In this document: piece after piece, positions 35,168 to 44,182 of the stretch | How the letters are laid out: each line of letters opens with the position of its first letter | Position numbering within the stretch: the first letter of the stretch is position 1 | Notes under the pieces: model-generated | Told to the model about the DNA's origin: nothing | Databases searched by the model: none | The model's input: the letters and a program-made list of their open reading frames with translations, nothing else | Origin: CAVQCJ01 sp963771835 | Lineage (GTDB): Bacteria > Actinomycetota > Actinomycetes > Prado026 | Length of the DNA: 64,000 bases | Reading direction: 5' to 3' | Assembly: GCA_963771835.1 (NCBI GenBank) | Contig: CAVYVA010000002.1 | Location: forward strand, 62,001-126,000 | Made by a program: the position numbers and the translations under genes

Positions 35168-38100
35168 ATGGGTATCGCCGTCCTCGGCCCGCTCCAGGTC
35201 GATGGACACGACAACGGACTCGGCCCAAGGGACCGGGTGGTGCTGTCGGCGTTCGTCGTGCACGCCGGCGAGGCGGTCAGCAAGGAGGCCCTCGCCGACG
35301 CGCTGTGGGGCGACCGGGCGCCGGCGACGTGGTCGAAGGTCGTCCAGGGATGCGTCATGCGGCTGCGGCGACGCCTGGGTGCGGCGGCGATCGAGTCCGC
35401 GGCTTTCGGCTACCGCCTGACCGTCAGTGACGACGAGCTGGACCACCGGTTGTTCGAGCGGCTGCTGGAGCTGGCGAGGGAGGCACTGGCCGGCGGTGAC
35501 CCGGCTCGGTCGTCGTACCTGGTGAAGGAGTCCCTGGACCTGTGGCGGGGGCGGGCCCTCGTCGAGCTGGAGGAATGGGAGCCGGGACGGGTCGAGGCGG
35601 CGCGACTCGAGGGCCTGCGGATGGACGCCGAGGAGCTGCGGGTGGAGGCGGAGATCGCCGCCGGTCGAGCCACCGTGGTGCTCGAGCAGGCGCGGACCCT
35701 GACCGCCCGAGCGCCCTTCCGGGAGCATCGGTGGGCACTGCTCGCCACCGCCCTCTACCAGGTCGGTCGACAGCCGGAGGCGCTCGGTGCCCTGAAGCGG
35801 GCGCGGGCGATGCTGGTCGACGAGCTGGGCCTGGACCCGGGCCGGGAGCTGGTCGAGCTCGAGCAGCAGCTGCTGCGCCAGGACCCGGTACTCACGCCGC
35901 CGGTCTGGCGCGAGGTGAGCGTGGTGTGCCCCTACCGCGGCCTGCTGCCCTACGACGCAGAGCATGCCGACGCGTTCTTCGGTCGCGAGGACGACGTCGC
36001 GGCATGCCTCGAGCGGCTGCGCGCCTCCGGGGCGGTGACGGTGGCCGGCCCATCCGGTGTCGGCAAGTCCTCCCTCGTGCGCGCTGGCGTCGTGGCCGCA
36101 CTGGTGCGCACCAGGACCCCGGTGCTGGTGACCACGCCAGGAGCGCACCCAGTCGACACCCTGTCGGGGCTGAGGCCGGGTGGGCTGCAGACCCTGGTGG
36201 TGGACCAGGCCGAGGAGGCGGTCACGGTGTGCCGCGACGTCGCCGAGCGCGGGCGCTACTTCACCGCCCTGGCCGGCCACGTGCACGCCGGCGGCGCGCT
36301 TGTCCTGTCAGTGCGCGCCGACCATCTCGGGGACCTGGCGGCGTACCCGGACATCGCCCGCATCGTGGAGGACGGCCTCCTGCTCCTCGGGCCGATGAGC
36401 GAGCCGCACCTGCGCAGCGCGATCGAGGGCCCGGCGCGGCGTGCCGGGCTGCGGCTCGAACCAGGACTGGTCGATCTGCTGGTCCGCGAGGTTGAGGACG
36501 AGCCGGGTGCCCTGCCGCTGCTCTCGCACGTCCTGCGGGAGACCTGGCAGCGGCGCGAAGGTCCGACGCTGACCGTGGCCGGGTACCGGTCCACGGGCGG
36601 GATCCGCGGGGCCGTCTCGCAGACCGCCGAGACGCTGTACGACGGGATGGACGAGGTCCAGCGCGGCCAGCTGCGGAGCCTGCTCCTGCGCCTGGTGATG
36701 CCGACCGAGGACGGCGAGCCGGTGCGGGCACGGGTGCCCCGCGCCCAGGTGGCCGGCGACGACGCGCACAGCCGTCTGGTGGAACAGCTCGTGGGTGCTC
36801 GGCTGGTCAGCATCGACGGGGACACGGTGCAGATCGCGCACGAAGCCATGGTGCGGGCCTGGCCGCGGCTGCGTGGCTGGCTCGACGACGACATCGACGG
36901 CCAGCGCGTCCTTCGGCATCTGGCCGGGGCCGCCGACGCATGGGAGGGCCTGGGTCGGTCGGACAGCGAGCTGTACCGCGGCGCCCGGCTCAGCCGCGCG
37001 CTGGAGTGGCGGACCCGCGCCACGCCGGACCTGACCGGCACCGAGGCTGCCTTCCTCGACGCCTCGACCGCCCTGTCCGAGACCGAGCAGCGCGCCGCCG
37101 AGGCGCGGCTCGCGCACGAGCGCACAGTCAACCGCCGGTTCCGCACCGCCCTTGTCGGCGTCTGCGCCCTCGTCGTGCTCGCGCTTGTGGCCGGGCTTGT
37201 CGCCGTCCGGATCTCCGGGCGCGCGCAGCAGGACCGGAGCGCCGCGTCGCTCGCCGAGGGGTCCCGCAGAGCCAGCGCACAGGCGCTGCTCAGCGACGAT
37301 GTCGCGACATCTTTGCTCTTCTCGGTCGCCGCCGTCCGCTCCGACCCCTCGCCCGAGGCCATGGACGCCCTGGGCACCGGACTTGCCCGGACACCCCAGC
37401 TGGTGGCAGTCCGCGACACGGGCGGTTCGGTCCAATCCCCCCTCACCAGTCCGGACGGCAAGCTGCTGGCCGTAGCGAGCCCGGCGGCGGGGGTCCGGCT
37501 CTTCGACGCAAGCTCGCTCGCGCCCATCCCTTTCGCAGACCACACACCAGCGAGTTCGGTGACGTTCTCTCCGGACGGTCGACTCATGGCCATGACGGCT
37601 TGGACCGACCCCGGGCCGCGCCTCGATGGCCGGCTCGTCCGGCTGTACGACCTTCCCAGCCTGGCACCGTCCGCACGTCAGCTCGGCGGACTACCACAGC
37701 TGGGCGCCATCGACCACGTCGCATTCAACCGGAGCGGGACCCGGGTCGCCGCCGTGGTCGTGCGCGCCAGCAGCCCCACTGACTGGACGGGAGCGGAGGC
37801 CACCGTCTGGGACCTGGCGCACCCGTCGACGCCGATCTTCCAGTCGCCCGTGGAATGGGACGCCAGCGTGACGCTGAGCCCGGACGGACGGTCGCTGTAT
37901 GCGGTCACGCCGGGCGGCCGCCCGCTACAGATGTTCGACGTCGACACGCGCAGCGCAGTCCGCGCGGCTGACTTCGCGCCCCTGGACGGGGTCTCCGCGG
38001 CAGACATCGACGTTAGCCCAGACGGTTCGACGCTCGCCGTCGCGGCCGCGGACGTGATCTACCGCTTCGACACCAGGACGCTCAAGCCCCGCGGAGCCGC

Positions 38101-39397
38101 GCTGAGCGGCCCCACCGATGCTGTGACCGACATGCAGTACTCCCACGACGGCACGCTGCTGCTGTCCGCGTCGGCCGACCAGTCCGTGGCCGTGTGGGAC
38201 GCCGCCTCCAACAAGCCGGTGCAGCGGTTCGACGTGCAGGCCGGGGTCACCGGCGCGACGTTCGCAGCCGATGACCGGACGGTCTACAGCTCGTCGGCCG
38301 ACGGCCGCGTCATGGCCTGGGACCTCACCGGGCAGCGCGGTGTCCTGGCTCCGACGACGTCCCGACCTGCGGTCGACGCCCCGTACCGGTGGTCGCTCCT
38401 CGCCCCCGACGGGCACACGGTCGTGCGCGCGAAGGCCGACACGATGTGGGTGGTCGACACTCGGACGGGTCGCACCACGCCTCCGACGAGCACGGCCGGC
38501 ACCGACCACTTCGTGTGGTCACCCGACTCCCGCTGGCTGCTCTCCATGGGCGCCGACCAGGACAACGAAGGAAACGCGAGACTGGTCAAACTGTGGGACG
38601 CGACCTCGGGCCAGGTGGTCGGTACCCGAGCCTTCAGGTCCGGCCACACGTTCCGTGTCGCCTTCGACCCAACGAGCCACGCGGTGTATGTCGCAGACGG
38701 CGCGGGCATCCTGTTCACGTTCGACCGAGCTGCCCTGGCGGGAGACGTCCTCGCTCCCGACCTGGGCGGCACGGGTGCCCGCGGGGCCATGCTCGTCGAC
38801 GGCGACATCGCCGCTCTGGTGCCGCACCCTCGCGATGGTTCGGTGCTCGTCCTGCGAAGCGACGGCTCGTTCGCCCAGGTCGATCCCGACACGCGATCGA
38901 CGCTCGCACAGGCTCCGCCGGGAACCATGGCCGCTGATGGGCCAACGCCCGTCTTCTCCCCGTCGGGCACGGTCATGGCGGCTGCCCGACCGGACGGGGT
39001 CGTCGGGCTCGTGAACGTCGACACGTTGCAGTGGGTCGGCCGCGGGCCCGCCGTCACACGGGGTGGGAGCGCGACCTTCGCCCCGGACGGAAGCCAGTTC
39101 GCGTTGGTCCAGGAAGGTCGGATCAGGTTCTGGGACGGCCGAACCGGCGCGTACCAGGGCAGCGTCCCGCTGCCGAACCCAGCCGAACAGGTCACGATCA
39201 GCTACACGTCGGGTGGCAGCGATCTGCTGGCGGCATCCACCGACGGCAGAACCTGGGTCGTGGACACCCGCACCGGCACCTGGATCGAACGTGCATGTGC
39301 GATCGCGGGCCGCAACCTCACGCAGCGGGAGTGGTCGCGACTCTTCCCCGACCGGCCGTACGAGGTCATCTGTCCACGCTGGCCGGCCGGGACCTGA
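35168..39397 (+). CDS. SARP-type regulator with STAND NTPase and WD40 repeats
   Basis: A 1409-residue protein. Residues 1-90 are a winged-helix DNA-binding domain (VLGPLQVDG...LADALWGDRAPATWSKVVQGCVMRLRRRLG); 95-240 a BTAD domain; VCPYRGLLPYDAEHADAFFGREDD opens an nSTAND1-type NTPase with Walker A GPSGVGKSSL (about 295) and LQTLVVDQAEEAV as Walker B. A transmembrane helix (about 660-682, ALVGVCALVVLALVAGLVAV) follows, then WD40 blades (TFSPDGRLMAMTAW, QYSHDGTLLLSASADQSVAVWD) to the end. It probably senses a ligand through the propeller and activates transcription, tethered at the membrane. Residue 1 is ATG 35168. Confidence 0.88.
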   Translation: MGIAVLGPLQVDGHDNGLGPRDRVVLSAFVVHAGEAVSKEALADALWGDRAPATWSKVVQGCVMRLRRRLGAAAIESAAFGYRLTVSDDELDHRLFERLLELAREALAGGDPARSSYLVKESLDLWRGRALVELEEWEPGRVEAARLEGLRMDAEELRVEAEIAAGRATVVLEQARTLTARAPFREHRWALLATALYQVGRQPEALGALKRARAMLVDELGLDPGRELVELEQQLLRQDPVLTPPVWREVSVVCPYRGLLPYDAEHADAFFGREDDVAACLERLRASGAVTVAGPSGVGKSSLVRAGVVAALVRTRTPVLVTTPGAHPVDTLSGLRPGGLQTLVVDQAEEAVTVCRDVAERGRYFTALAGHVHAGGALVLSVRADHLGDLAAYPDIARIVEDGLLLLGPMSEPHLRSAIEGPARRAGLRLEPGLVDLLVREVEDEPGALPLLSHVLRETWQRREGPTLTVAGYRSTGGIRGAVSQTAETLYDGMDEVQRGQLRSLLLRLVMPTEDGEPVRARVPRAQVAGDDAHSRLVEQLVGARLVSIDGDTVQIAHEAMVRAWPRLRGWLDDDIDGQRVLRHLAGAADAWEGLGRSDSELYRGARLSRALEWRTRATPDLTGTEAAFLDASTALSETEQRAAEARLAHERTVNRRFRTALVGVCALVVLALVAGLVAVRISGRAQQDRSAASLAEGSRRASAQALLSDDVATSLLFSVAAVRSDPSPEAMDALGTGLARTPQLVAVRDTGGSVQSPLTSPDGKLLAVASPAAGVRLFDASSLAPIPFADHTPASSVTFSPDGRLMAMTAWTDPGPRLDGRLVRLYDLPSLAPSARQLGGLPQLGAIDHVAFNRSGTRVAAVVVRASSPTDWTGAEATVWDLAHPSTPIFQSPVEWDASVTLSPDGRSLYAVTPGGRPLQMFDVDTRSAVRAADFAPLDGVSAADIDVSPDGSTLAVAAADVIYRFDTRTLKPRGAALSGPTDAVTDMQYSHDGTLLLSASADQSVAVWDAASNKPVQRFDVQAGVTGATFAADDRTVYSSSADGRVMAWDLTGQRGVLAPTTSRPAVDAPYRWSLLAPDGHTVVRAKADTMWVVDTRTGRTTPPTSTAGTDHFVWSPDSRWLLSMGADQDNEGNARLVKLWDATSGQVVGTRAFRSGHTFRVAFDPTSHAVYVADGAGILFTFDRAALAGDVLAPDLGGTGARGAMLVDGDIAALVPHPRDGSVLVLRSDGSFAQVDPDTRSTLAQAPPGTMAADGPTPVFSPSGTVMAAARPDGVVGLVNVDTLQWVGRGPAVTRGGSATFAPDGSQFALVQEGRIRFWDGRTGAYQGSVPLPNPAEQVTISYTSGGSDLLAASTDGRTWVVDTRTGTWIERACAIAGRNLTQREWSRLFPDRPYEVICPRWPAGT

Positions 39398-39710
39398 AGT
39401 TGCGCAAAGGCGCTCAAGGACGGCGCCTTCCTCTGGCGTCGATCCAGAGCGAGAAACGGTCGCTCGACCCGCCTGGCCACCCCTCGAAGATGCGGTGATG
39501 CTGGGCCTCGCGGCGCGCCGAGTACACCTTGCCCGTGAGGCCACATCTTGCGCGGCTCCAGGACGGTGTCGGGCAAGCCCTATCGCGAGTGGCGAATCTC
39601 GGCAGCCCTGCTGATCTCGGCACGAGTAACCATCCACACCGACCACTGACGAACGATCGTCACCAACGGCGAACACGGCGACCCGGCCCCGTCCGTTGGA
39701 ACAGCTGCCT
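39398..39710 (-). pseudogene. Degenerate minus-strand coding remnant
   Basis: From ATG 39633 the minus strand reads MVTRAEISRAAEIRHSR, then a stop; the next frame gives GLPDTVLEPRKMWP, and a third frame LTGKVYSARREAQHHRIFEGWPGGSSDRFSLWIDARG up to about 39417. This looks like one small protein broken by a stop and at least one indel. The first part faintly resembles MmcQ/YjbR-like starts, too weak to name. R element 8 lies 78 bp upstream, as for other island genes. Confidence 0.35.
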
Positions 39711-39775
39711 CGCGCACCGAAGTGCCGTTCTGTTCGCCTGGCCGGGAGCCCTCAATCCGGCATTCGGTGCACCTG
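39711..39775. repeat. R element 8
   Basis: CGCGCACCGAAGTGCCGTTC TGTTCGCC, a variable centre, then CAATCCGGCATTCGGTGCAC. Outer arms GTGCACCGAA/GCGCACCGAA type pair well with one bulged base. It sits between the degenerate minus-strand remnant and the plus-strand SagB-type gene. Confidence 0.75.
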
Positions 39776-39942
39776 ATCACTTGCTTCGAGTGGTGACGAT
39801 CAACGGTCGAGTGCCACGCGCCGGAAGGCGGTCTGCCCGTCCTTCGAGTAGTGCGTCACCCGGACAGCATGGCCGTTTCGGGTGACGCGGTCAGGGACCT
39901 CCGGCCCTGGGCGTGACCGCTGAGGGCGCGCAGCGTGATGGC

Positions 39943-40620
39943 ATGAAGCGGCGGACGTTCCTGGCGATGGCTGCGGCTCCTGCGGCGCTAGCGCTGACAT
40001 CCTGCTCGACCGGGACGGCGACGCCCGGACCGTCCGGGCTCGGGTCGAGCCTCCTGCCACCGCCGGCCATCGAGGGGCCGACGCTGGCTGCCGTCTTGGC
40101 GCGGCGGCGGTCGGTGCGCGAGTACGCCGAGGCGGGCGTCCTGACCGCCCAGGAGGTCTCACAGCTGCTCTGGGCCGCGCAGGGCGTGACCTCCCCGCAG
40201 GGGTTCCGGACCGCGCCATCCGCCGGTGCGCTGTACCCATTGACCCTGTACGTGGTCGACCCCGAGGGGCTACATCGCTACGACGCGGACCGACACGCCC
40301 TCGAGCTACTCTCCCGTACCGACTCCCGGGCGGCTCTGTCCGAGGCGGCGATGGGACAGGAGCCGGTGCGCGCCGCGCCGATGGTGTTCGTCCTCGCCGG
40401 CAACCCGTCGGTCACGGCGCGCAAGTACGGGACGAGGGCGGATCGGTTCGTGTTCCTGGAGGCGGGCCACGCGGCACAGAACCTGCTGCTCGCGGCGACT
40501 GCGCTCGGGCTCGGTGGCGTCTCGATCGGCTCGTTCGACGACGACGTGGTGCACGAGCTGTTGAACCTGCCGGGCGAGCAGCAGGTTGTCTATCTCGTGC
40601 CCGTGGGCCGCCCTCGCTGA
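39943..40620 (+). CDS. SagB/ThcOx-family nitroreductase-fold lipoprotein
   Basis: A 225-residue protein. MKRRTFLAMAAAPAALALTSC is a Tat-like lipoprotein signal with Cys21 as the lipidated residue. The mature part is the SagB-type FMN oxidoreductase: LAAVLARRRSVREYAEAGVLTAQEVSQLLWAAQGVT, RTAPSAGALYPLTLYVV, and AGHAAQNLLLAATALGLGGVSIGSFDDDVVHELLNLP, ending in VYLVPVGRPR. SagB enzymes oxidise azolines in RiPP peptides; stand-alone exported forms without a cyclodehydratase, as here, have unknown substrates. GTG 39913 is an alternative start. Confidence 0.85.
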   Translation: MKRRTFLAMAAAPAALALTSCSTGTATPGPSGLGSSLLPPPAIEGPTLAAVLARRRSVREYAEAGVLTAQEVSQLLWAAQGVTSPQGFRTAPSAGALYPLTLYVVDPEGLHRYDADRHALELLSRTDSRAALSEAAMGQEPVRAAPMVFVLAGNPSVTARKYGTRADRFVFLEAGHAAQNLLLAATALGLGGVSIGSFDDDVVHELLNLPGEQQVVYLVPVGRPR

Positions 40621-40805
40621 GTGCCAGCTCCCCGGCCCGGTCCGCGGCCGACACTGTGGCTCCGAGCACTGTGGCTCCGAACTCGAGGGTGGGTGCACCG
40701 CCGCAACGCCGCGGCTCGTGCGGCTCCCGGAGGCGCATGGGCCCTTCGCCCCTGGCGTGGCCACCGGAACCTGTCCAACGATTGACGGTGAGGGAGGTGC
40801 ATGTC

Positions 40806-41171
40806 ATGTCCTTCGAGAAGCATTCCCCGCGAGTTCAAGACCGTTCGCAGTGGGGCAACTCGCTGGCGCGCGCGTGGGTGAGTGTCGCTCTCATTCCGGT
40901 GTTTCTGTTCGCCTCCGTGATCCTGACGCTGTTGCTGTACGACTGGTTCGGGTACAAACCCGAGAACGCCGATGCCCCCCTGTGGGTCGATCTTGTGACC
41001 GGCGTCGTGGCCATCGCCGTCTTCCTGGTGCCGTGCGTAGCTGCCGCGCTCTACGGCCGGCAGGCGAACCGCGACGGGCGTCGTCGGGGCCTGATTCCCC
41101 TGGGCATCGGCGTCCTCGCGGGCCTGGCAGTCACGATCCTGACCGTCGTTAGCACCCTTGGACCGTTCTAA
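40806..41171 (+). CDS. Small integral membrane protein
   Basis: A 121-residue protein with three hydrophobic helices (AWVSVALIPVFLFASVILTLLLYDWF; WVDLVTGVVAIAVFLVPCVAAALY; LIPLGIGVLAGLAVTILTVVSTLG) and a basic loop GRQANRDGRRRG. AGGGAGG at 40791-40797 sets ATG 40806. No family recognised. Confidence 0.7.
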   Translation: MSFEKHSPRVQDRSQWGNSLARAWVSVALIPVFLFASVILTLLLYDWFGYKPENADAPLWVDLVTGVVAIAVFLVPCVAAALYGRQANRDGRRRGLIPLGIGVLAGLAVTILTVVSTLGPF

Positions 41172-41196
41172 GGACGGTGGCTGGCCACGGGAAGCA

Positions 41197-41598
41197 CTAC
41201 GTGCCGTTCCGCCCGCCTTCAAACGAGTGGTGAGGCCGGGATCGAGCCGGCTTCAGCGTCTGTGCGTCTGTTCCGGGTGTCACGACCAGGGTGACGTGGA
41301 AGCCGTTCAGGAGATGCAGCGCCGACAACGCCCTGGTCACAGGTCCGGTGTTGTCGGTGAGGACCAAAAGCCGTCCGAGGGCAGCGGCTCGATGGTTCGC
41401 CCCGACCAGCAGGGCGATACCGCTTCTGTCGATGGACCGTACGTCGCGCACGTCCAACCGGACGCCGGTCTGGCCCGTCACCTGCAGGGCGTCGAACAAC
41501 TGCTCACGCAGGTTCGCGGTCACCTGCCCGCTGATGTCGCCCGCCCACGCCAACTGAACCTCGCGTCTGTCGGCGCGCGATCTGTCTTGTGTCGCCAT
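41197..41598 (-). CDS. STAS-domain protein (anti-sigma factor antagonist type)
   Basis: A 133-residue SpoIIAA-like domain: REVQLAWAGDISGQVTANLREQLFDALQVTGQTGVRLDVRDVRSIDRSGIALLVGANHRAAALGRLLVLTDNTGPVTRALSALHLLNGFHVTLV. The Ser in DRSGIALL is the usual phosphorylation site by which an anti-sigma kinase controls partner binding. No kinase or sigma gene adjoins it. ATG 41598 follows GGGGAGG. Part of this gene is duplicated, broken, at the left edge of the window. Confidence 0.85.
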   Translation of the reverse strand: MATQDRSRADRREVQLAWAGDISGQVTANLREQLFDALQVTGQTGVRLDVRDVRSIDRSGIALLVGANHRAAALGRLLVLTDNTGPVTRALSALHLLNGFHVTLVVTPGTDAQTLKPARSRPHHSFEGGRNGT

Positions 41599-41694
41599 CG
41601 GGGCACCTCCCCGGTCGATCAGTGCCATCGTCGAGCTGTCGCGCCAATCGGCCCTAGGGGCGAAGGTCCTGGCGCCCATTCGGCGGCAGAAGAT

Positions 41695-41745
41695 CGGGCG
41701 CACCGATGTGCCGTTCGGTGCGGCTGGGTGCGCTTTCCGGCGCGG
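41695..41745. repeat. R element 9 (compact form)
   Basis: GGGCGCACCGATGTGCCG is followed at once by TTCGGTGCGGC, so the left arm pairs directly (GCACCGA with TTCGGTGC). A CCGGCG block follows near 41737. It lies between the divergent STAS and secreted-protein genes. Confidence 0.55.
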
Positions 41746-41896
41746 TCACTGGCCGGTGGCCTCCGACGCGATGCCCGAAAAGTACGTCGATGTGCTGACC
41801 GCGACCGGGCTGGCTGGCGTCCGGGTGGTCAAGACGTCTTGTCCTGGGGACTTTGTCCTCTACCCCGCCCTCGACGGCGCGGCGAACGTCGAGGCC

Positions 41897-42931
41897 ATGC
41901 GCATTCGTGCGGCCCGGCGGCGGCTCGTCCGCGGCGGCACGACCGTCGGCACAGCCCTCGCGGCGCTCCTACTGATCACGGCTCCAGCCCAGGGCGCGGC
42001 AGCCAACGCCCGCACGGGAAGCGCCGCCGTGGCACCGATGGCCGCGACGTCCGACGGGCCGTTCGTGACTCTCTTGTTCAGCCGCAGCGAGGTCGCCGCC
42101 GCGGACCGCACCCCGCCCGTGCGCGACAACCGGAACATCGCGGGTCTCGTCACGGTGGTCGCACCGTTCCTCGCCTCGAACGGCCTCGTGGCGACGGCCA
42201 CGATCCAGACCGCCACCACCAAGCAGTCGACGGTGAGCTTCACGCACTACGGGTTCACCGCGTCGATCTCGTGGGACGCCGCAAGCCGGCTCGCGGGCAC
42301 GTACGGCTGGACGTTCGTCTCGCACAGCGCGACGTACCCGACGAGCTGGACCGGCCTGTCGACGAGCCGGATCTGGGCCGAGACCTGCGGCTCTGCCGCG
42401 ACGATCGCCGCCCACGGCCTGCCAGGGTCCGCGGGGCTGTACGCCTGGCCGTCGGACAAGTACGTCGACGCGATCCAGTCTGCGTACGTGAGCACCTGCA
42501 TCGCGTTCGGCCGGCAGTACTCGAAGCTGCCCACGACCCGCACGGACGCGCTGACCCAGCCCTACTACCAGCACACCGAGGGTCTGAACGGTGGCTCGTG
42601 CAACGACCGGACGAAGCCGTGCTGGACGGTGGCCGGCATCCCGTCCCACTACGACCTTCCGAAGGCCGTCATCGACCGCATCAGCGACACCGGCCCCGGC
42701 CAGTGGTTCACCCTGCAGGCGTACGTGCTCGTCACCGGCAAGAGCCCGGCCTACCAGACCAACACGACCAGGTGGGACTGCACGTCGGCCGATCCCCGAC
42801 AGCACTGGTCCAACGACAACGAGCGGTACTGCTGGCAGGACTACCAGGCGATTGTCCGCGCCATCCCGCCGTCGGCGGTCGTCACCGACCCCCTCTCGGT
42901 GGCGCACCTGTGGGGACGGCCAGGCTACTGA
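41897..42931 (+). CDS. Secreted protein, possibly polysaccharide-deacetylase-like
   Basis: A 344-residue protein with a clear signal peptide (RIRAARRRLVRGGTTVGTALAALLLITAPAQGAAANA). The mature part has alternating strands and helices, e.g. NIAGLVTVVAPFLASNGLVATATIQ, THYGFTASISWDAASRLAGTYGWTFVSHSATYP, that resemble the NodB deacetylase barrel, but the usual catalytic Asp-Asp motif is not seen. Four or more cysteines suggest disulfides. ATG 41897 is preferred; an in-frame GTG at 41758 would put about 46 residues before the signal peptide. Confidence 0.55.
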   Translation: MRIRAARRRLVRGGTTVGTALAALLLITAPAQGAAANARTGSAAVAPMAATSDGPFVTLLFSRSEVAAADRTPPVRDNRNIAGLVTVVAPFLASNGLVATATIQTATTKQSTVSFTHYGFTASISWDAASRLAGTYGWTFVSHSATYPTSWTGLSTSRIWAETCGSAATIAAHGLPGSAGLYAWPSDKYVDAIQSAYVSTCIAFGRQYSKLPTTRTDALTQPYYQHTEGLNGGSCNDRTKPCWTVAGIPSHYDLPKAVIDRISDTGPGQWFTLQAYVLVTGKSPAYQTNTTRWDCTSADPRQHWSNDNERYCWQDYQAIVRAIPPSAVVTDPLSVAHLWGRPGY

Positions 42932-43321
42932 GCGCATGCGAACGAACGCGACAGGGAAGCGGCGAGTTGCCGAGGACCTCCTATTCGTGAGCTACCCGTT
43001 AACGATCACGACCGGGAACACGATGGGGTCGATGGGTTGCAACTGACCTGGGGGTCCGGCGGTGGTCACAGTGCAAGTCGTGCCGGCGGCTGCGGACTTC
43101 GCGGCCCTGGCTGGGTAGGAGCCGCGGGGAACAGCAAGACCGCGATGGTGCCGACCACCGGGCGGTCCGGACCGGGAAGGTCCGGCGTTGGTCCAGGCAA
43201 CTTGGCCGAGGCCGGTGCACGTGCGGGCGAGACTGAGGCACCATCGTCGGACGGCGAGGCCTCCGCCGCAGCGGTGGAGAAGCACCCCGCCGCTTGGGCG
43301 ACCTAGGCGGGGATCAGCCCA
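42932..43321. other. Gap with a possible decayed small secreted protein
   Basis: On the minus strand one frame gives a hydrophobic leader (VVGTIAVLLFPAAPTQ, near 43130-43180) and another frame continues ARAAKSAAAGTTCTVTTAGPPGQLQPIDPIVFPVVIVNG to a stop at 42992. Joined, these would be a short exported protein broken by one indel. Support is weak; nothing else is seen. Confidence 0.25.
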
Positions 43322-43762
43322 ATGTCCGTGTGCGGGTTCCCGCCGGACTTCTCGCGGTCGGCCGTGTTCGTCATGCGGCCGGACGGCTCCAACCTGCACC
43401 GGGTCACTCCCTGGGACGACCAAGACTGCGACAACGGCTGGGCTCCGGACGGCAGGCATCTAGCCGTCTCCAGCAACGCCTTCCGGCCCAACGGTGGCCT
43501 CGTGTTCGTCGTCGACACCTGGACCCGTCACCTCGTCCAGCTCACAGACCTGCCCCTGGACTATCAGGGGTTCGGCGACTTCGACGTCGCCTGGTCGGGT
43601 GATGGCAGCCGGATCGCGTTCGCCACGGACCGGGACGGCTGCTGCGACATCGAGGCCGTCGACGTGCGCACGCGGGCGATCACCGACCTGACACCGGGCA
43701 ACCCACCGTGGGACTCCGCCCCAAGCTGGTCCGCCGCCTTCACGGGCCGAGCCACCCGCTGA
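43322..43762 (+). CDS. TolB-like beta-propeller fragment (PD40 repeats)
   Basis: A 146-residue piece with two to three PD40 blades: VFVMRPDGSNLHRVTPWDDQDCDNGWAPDGRHLAVSSN, VFVVDTWTRHLVQLTD, AWSGDGSRIAFATDRDGCCDIEAVDVRTRAITDLTPG. Full propellers need six or seven blades and there is no signal peptide, so this is probably the remains of a longer secreted or periplasmic-type propeller. ATG 43322 may not be an original start. Confidence 0.55.
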   Translation: MSVCGFPPDFSRSAVFVMRPDGSNLHRVTPWDDQDCDNGWAPDGRHLAVSSNAFRPNGGLVFVVDTWTRHLVQLTDLPLDYQGFGDFDVAWSGDGSRIAFATDRDGCCDIEAVDVRTRAITDLTPGNPPWDSAPSWSAAFTGRATR

Positions 43763-44182
43763 CAGCCCGGGCGCTCGGCGAGCAGGGTCCGAAGGTCTGT
43801 GCGTGCGCTGGGCCATCCCGTCGCCTGCGCGTTGGGCTCCCGCACTGGCCGCGCGGTGCCATGGTCCTTGCGGCGACGATGGCGTTTGGGACCGGCGCTC
43901 GCCCCGTCTCCACGCTCCTGTGGTGCCTGAACTACGAGACCCTGAGCTCCACCTGCGGAACCCTCCGCGAGGGTTCCCTGAGTGCGAACGATTGGCGGCA
44001 GCGTCTCAAGCAGAACCGTCTCAAAACGGACAGCTACGGCCGCGTGACACACCCGGACTGTCACGCGGGGGCATGCCCGAGTCGCCGCTCTGGACGCTTT
44101 CGACGCCCCAGGGGCCGCCCTTGACGGCTGCCGGGGCGAGCGGTCAACTGGCGGCAATCGAGATGCGCAGGAGGTCTGTCGC
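43763..44182. other. Gap without a confident gene
   Basis: Open frames exist on both strands (for instance VLAATMAFGTGARPVSTLLWCLNYETLSS on plus), but none has a ribosome-binding site plus recognisable family. It may hold further decayed island DNA. Confidence 0.3.

Noticed and set aside
41188..41215. Possible further R element at the end of the STAS gene (GTGCCGTTCCGCCCGCC)
   Set aside because: Matches half a unit and lies within STAS codons; no right block is present.
28954..41745. R elements as integron attC sites
   Set aside because: The imperfect-palindrome shape and cassette-like spacing invite it, but the required RYYYAAC/GTTRRRY cores were not found and the recombinase remnant is not IntI-like. 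Kept as an open hypothesis, not a call.
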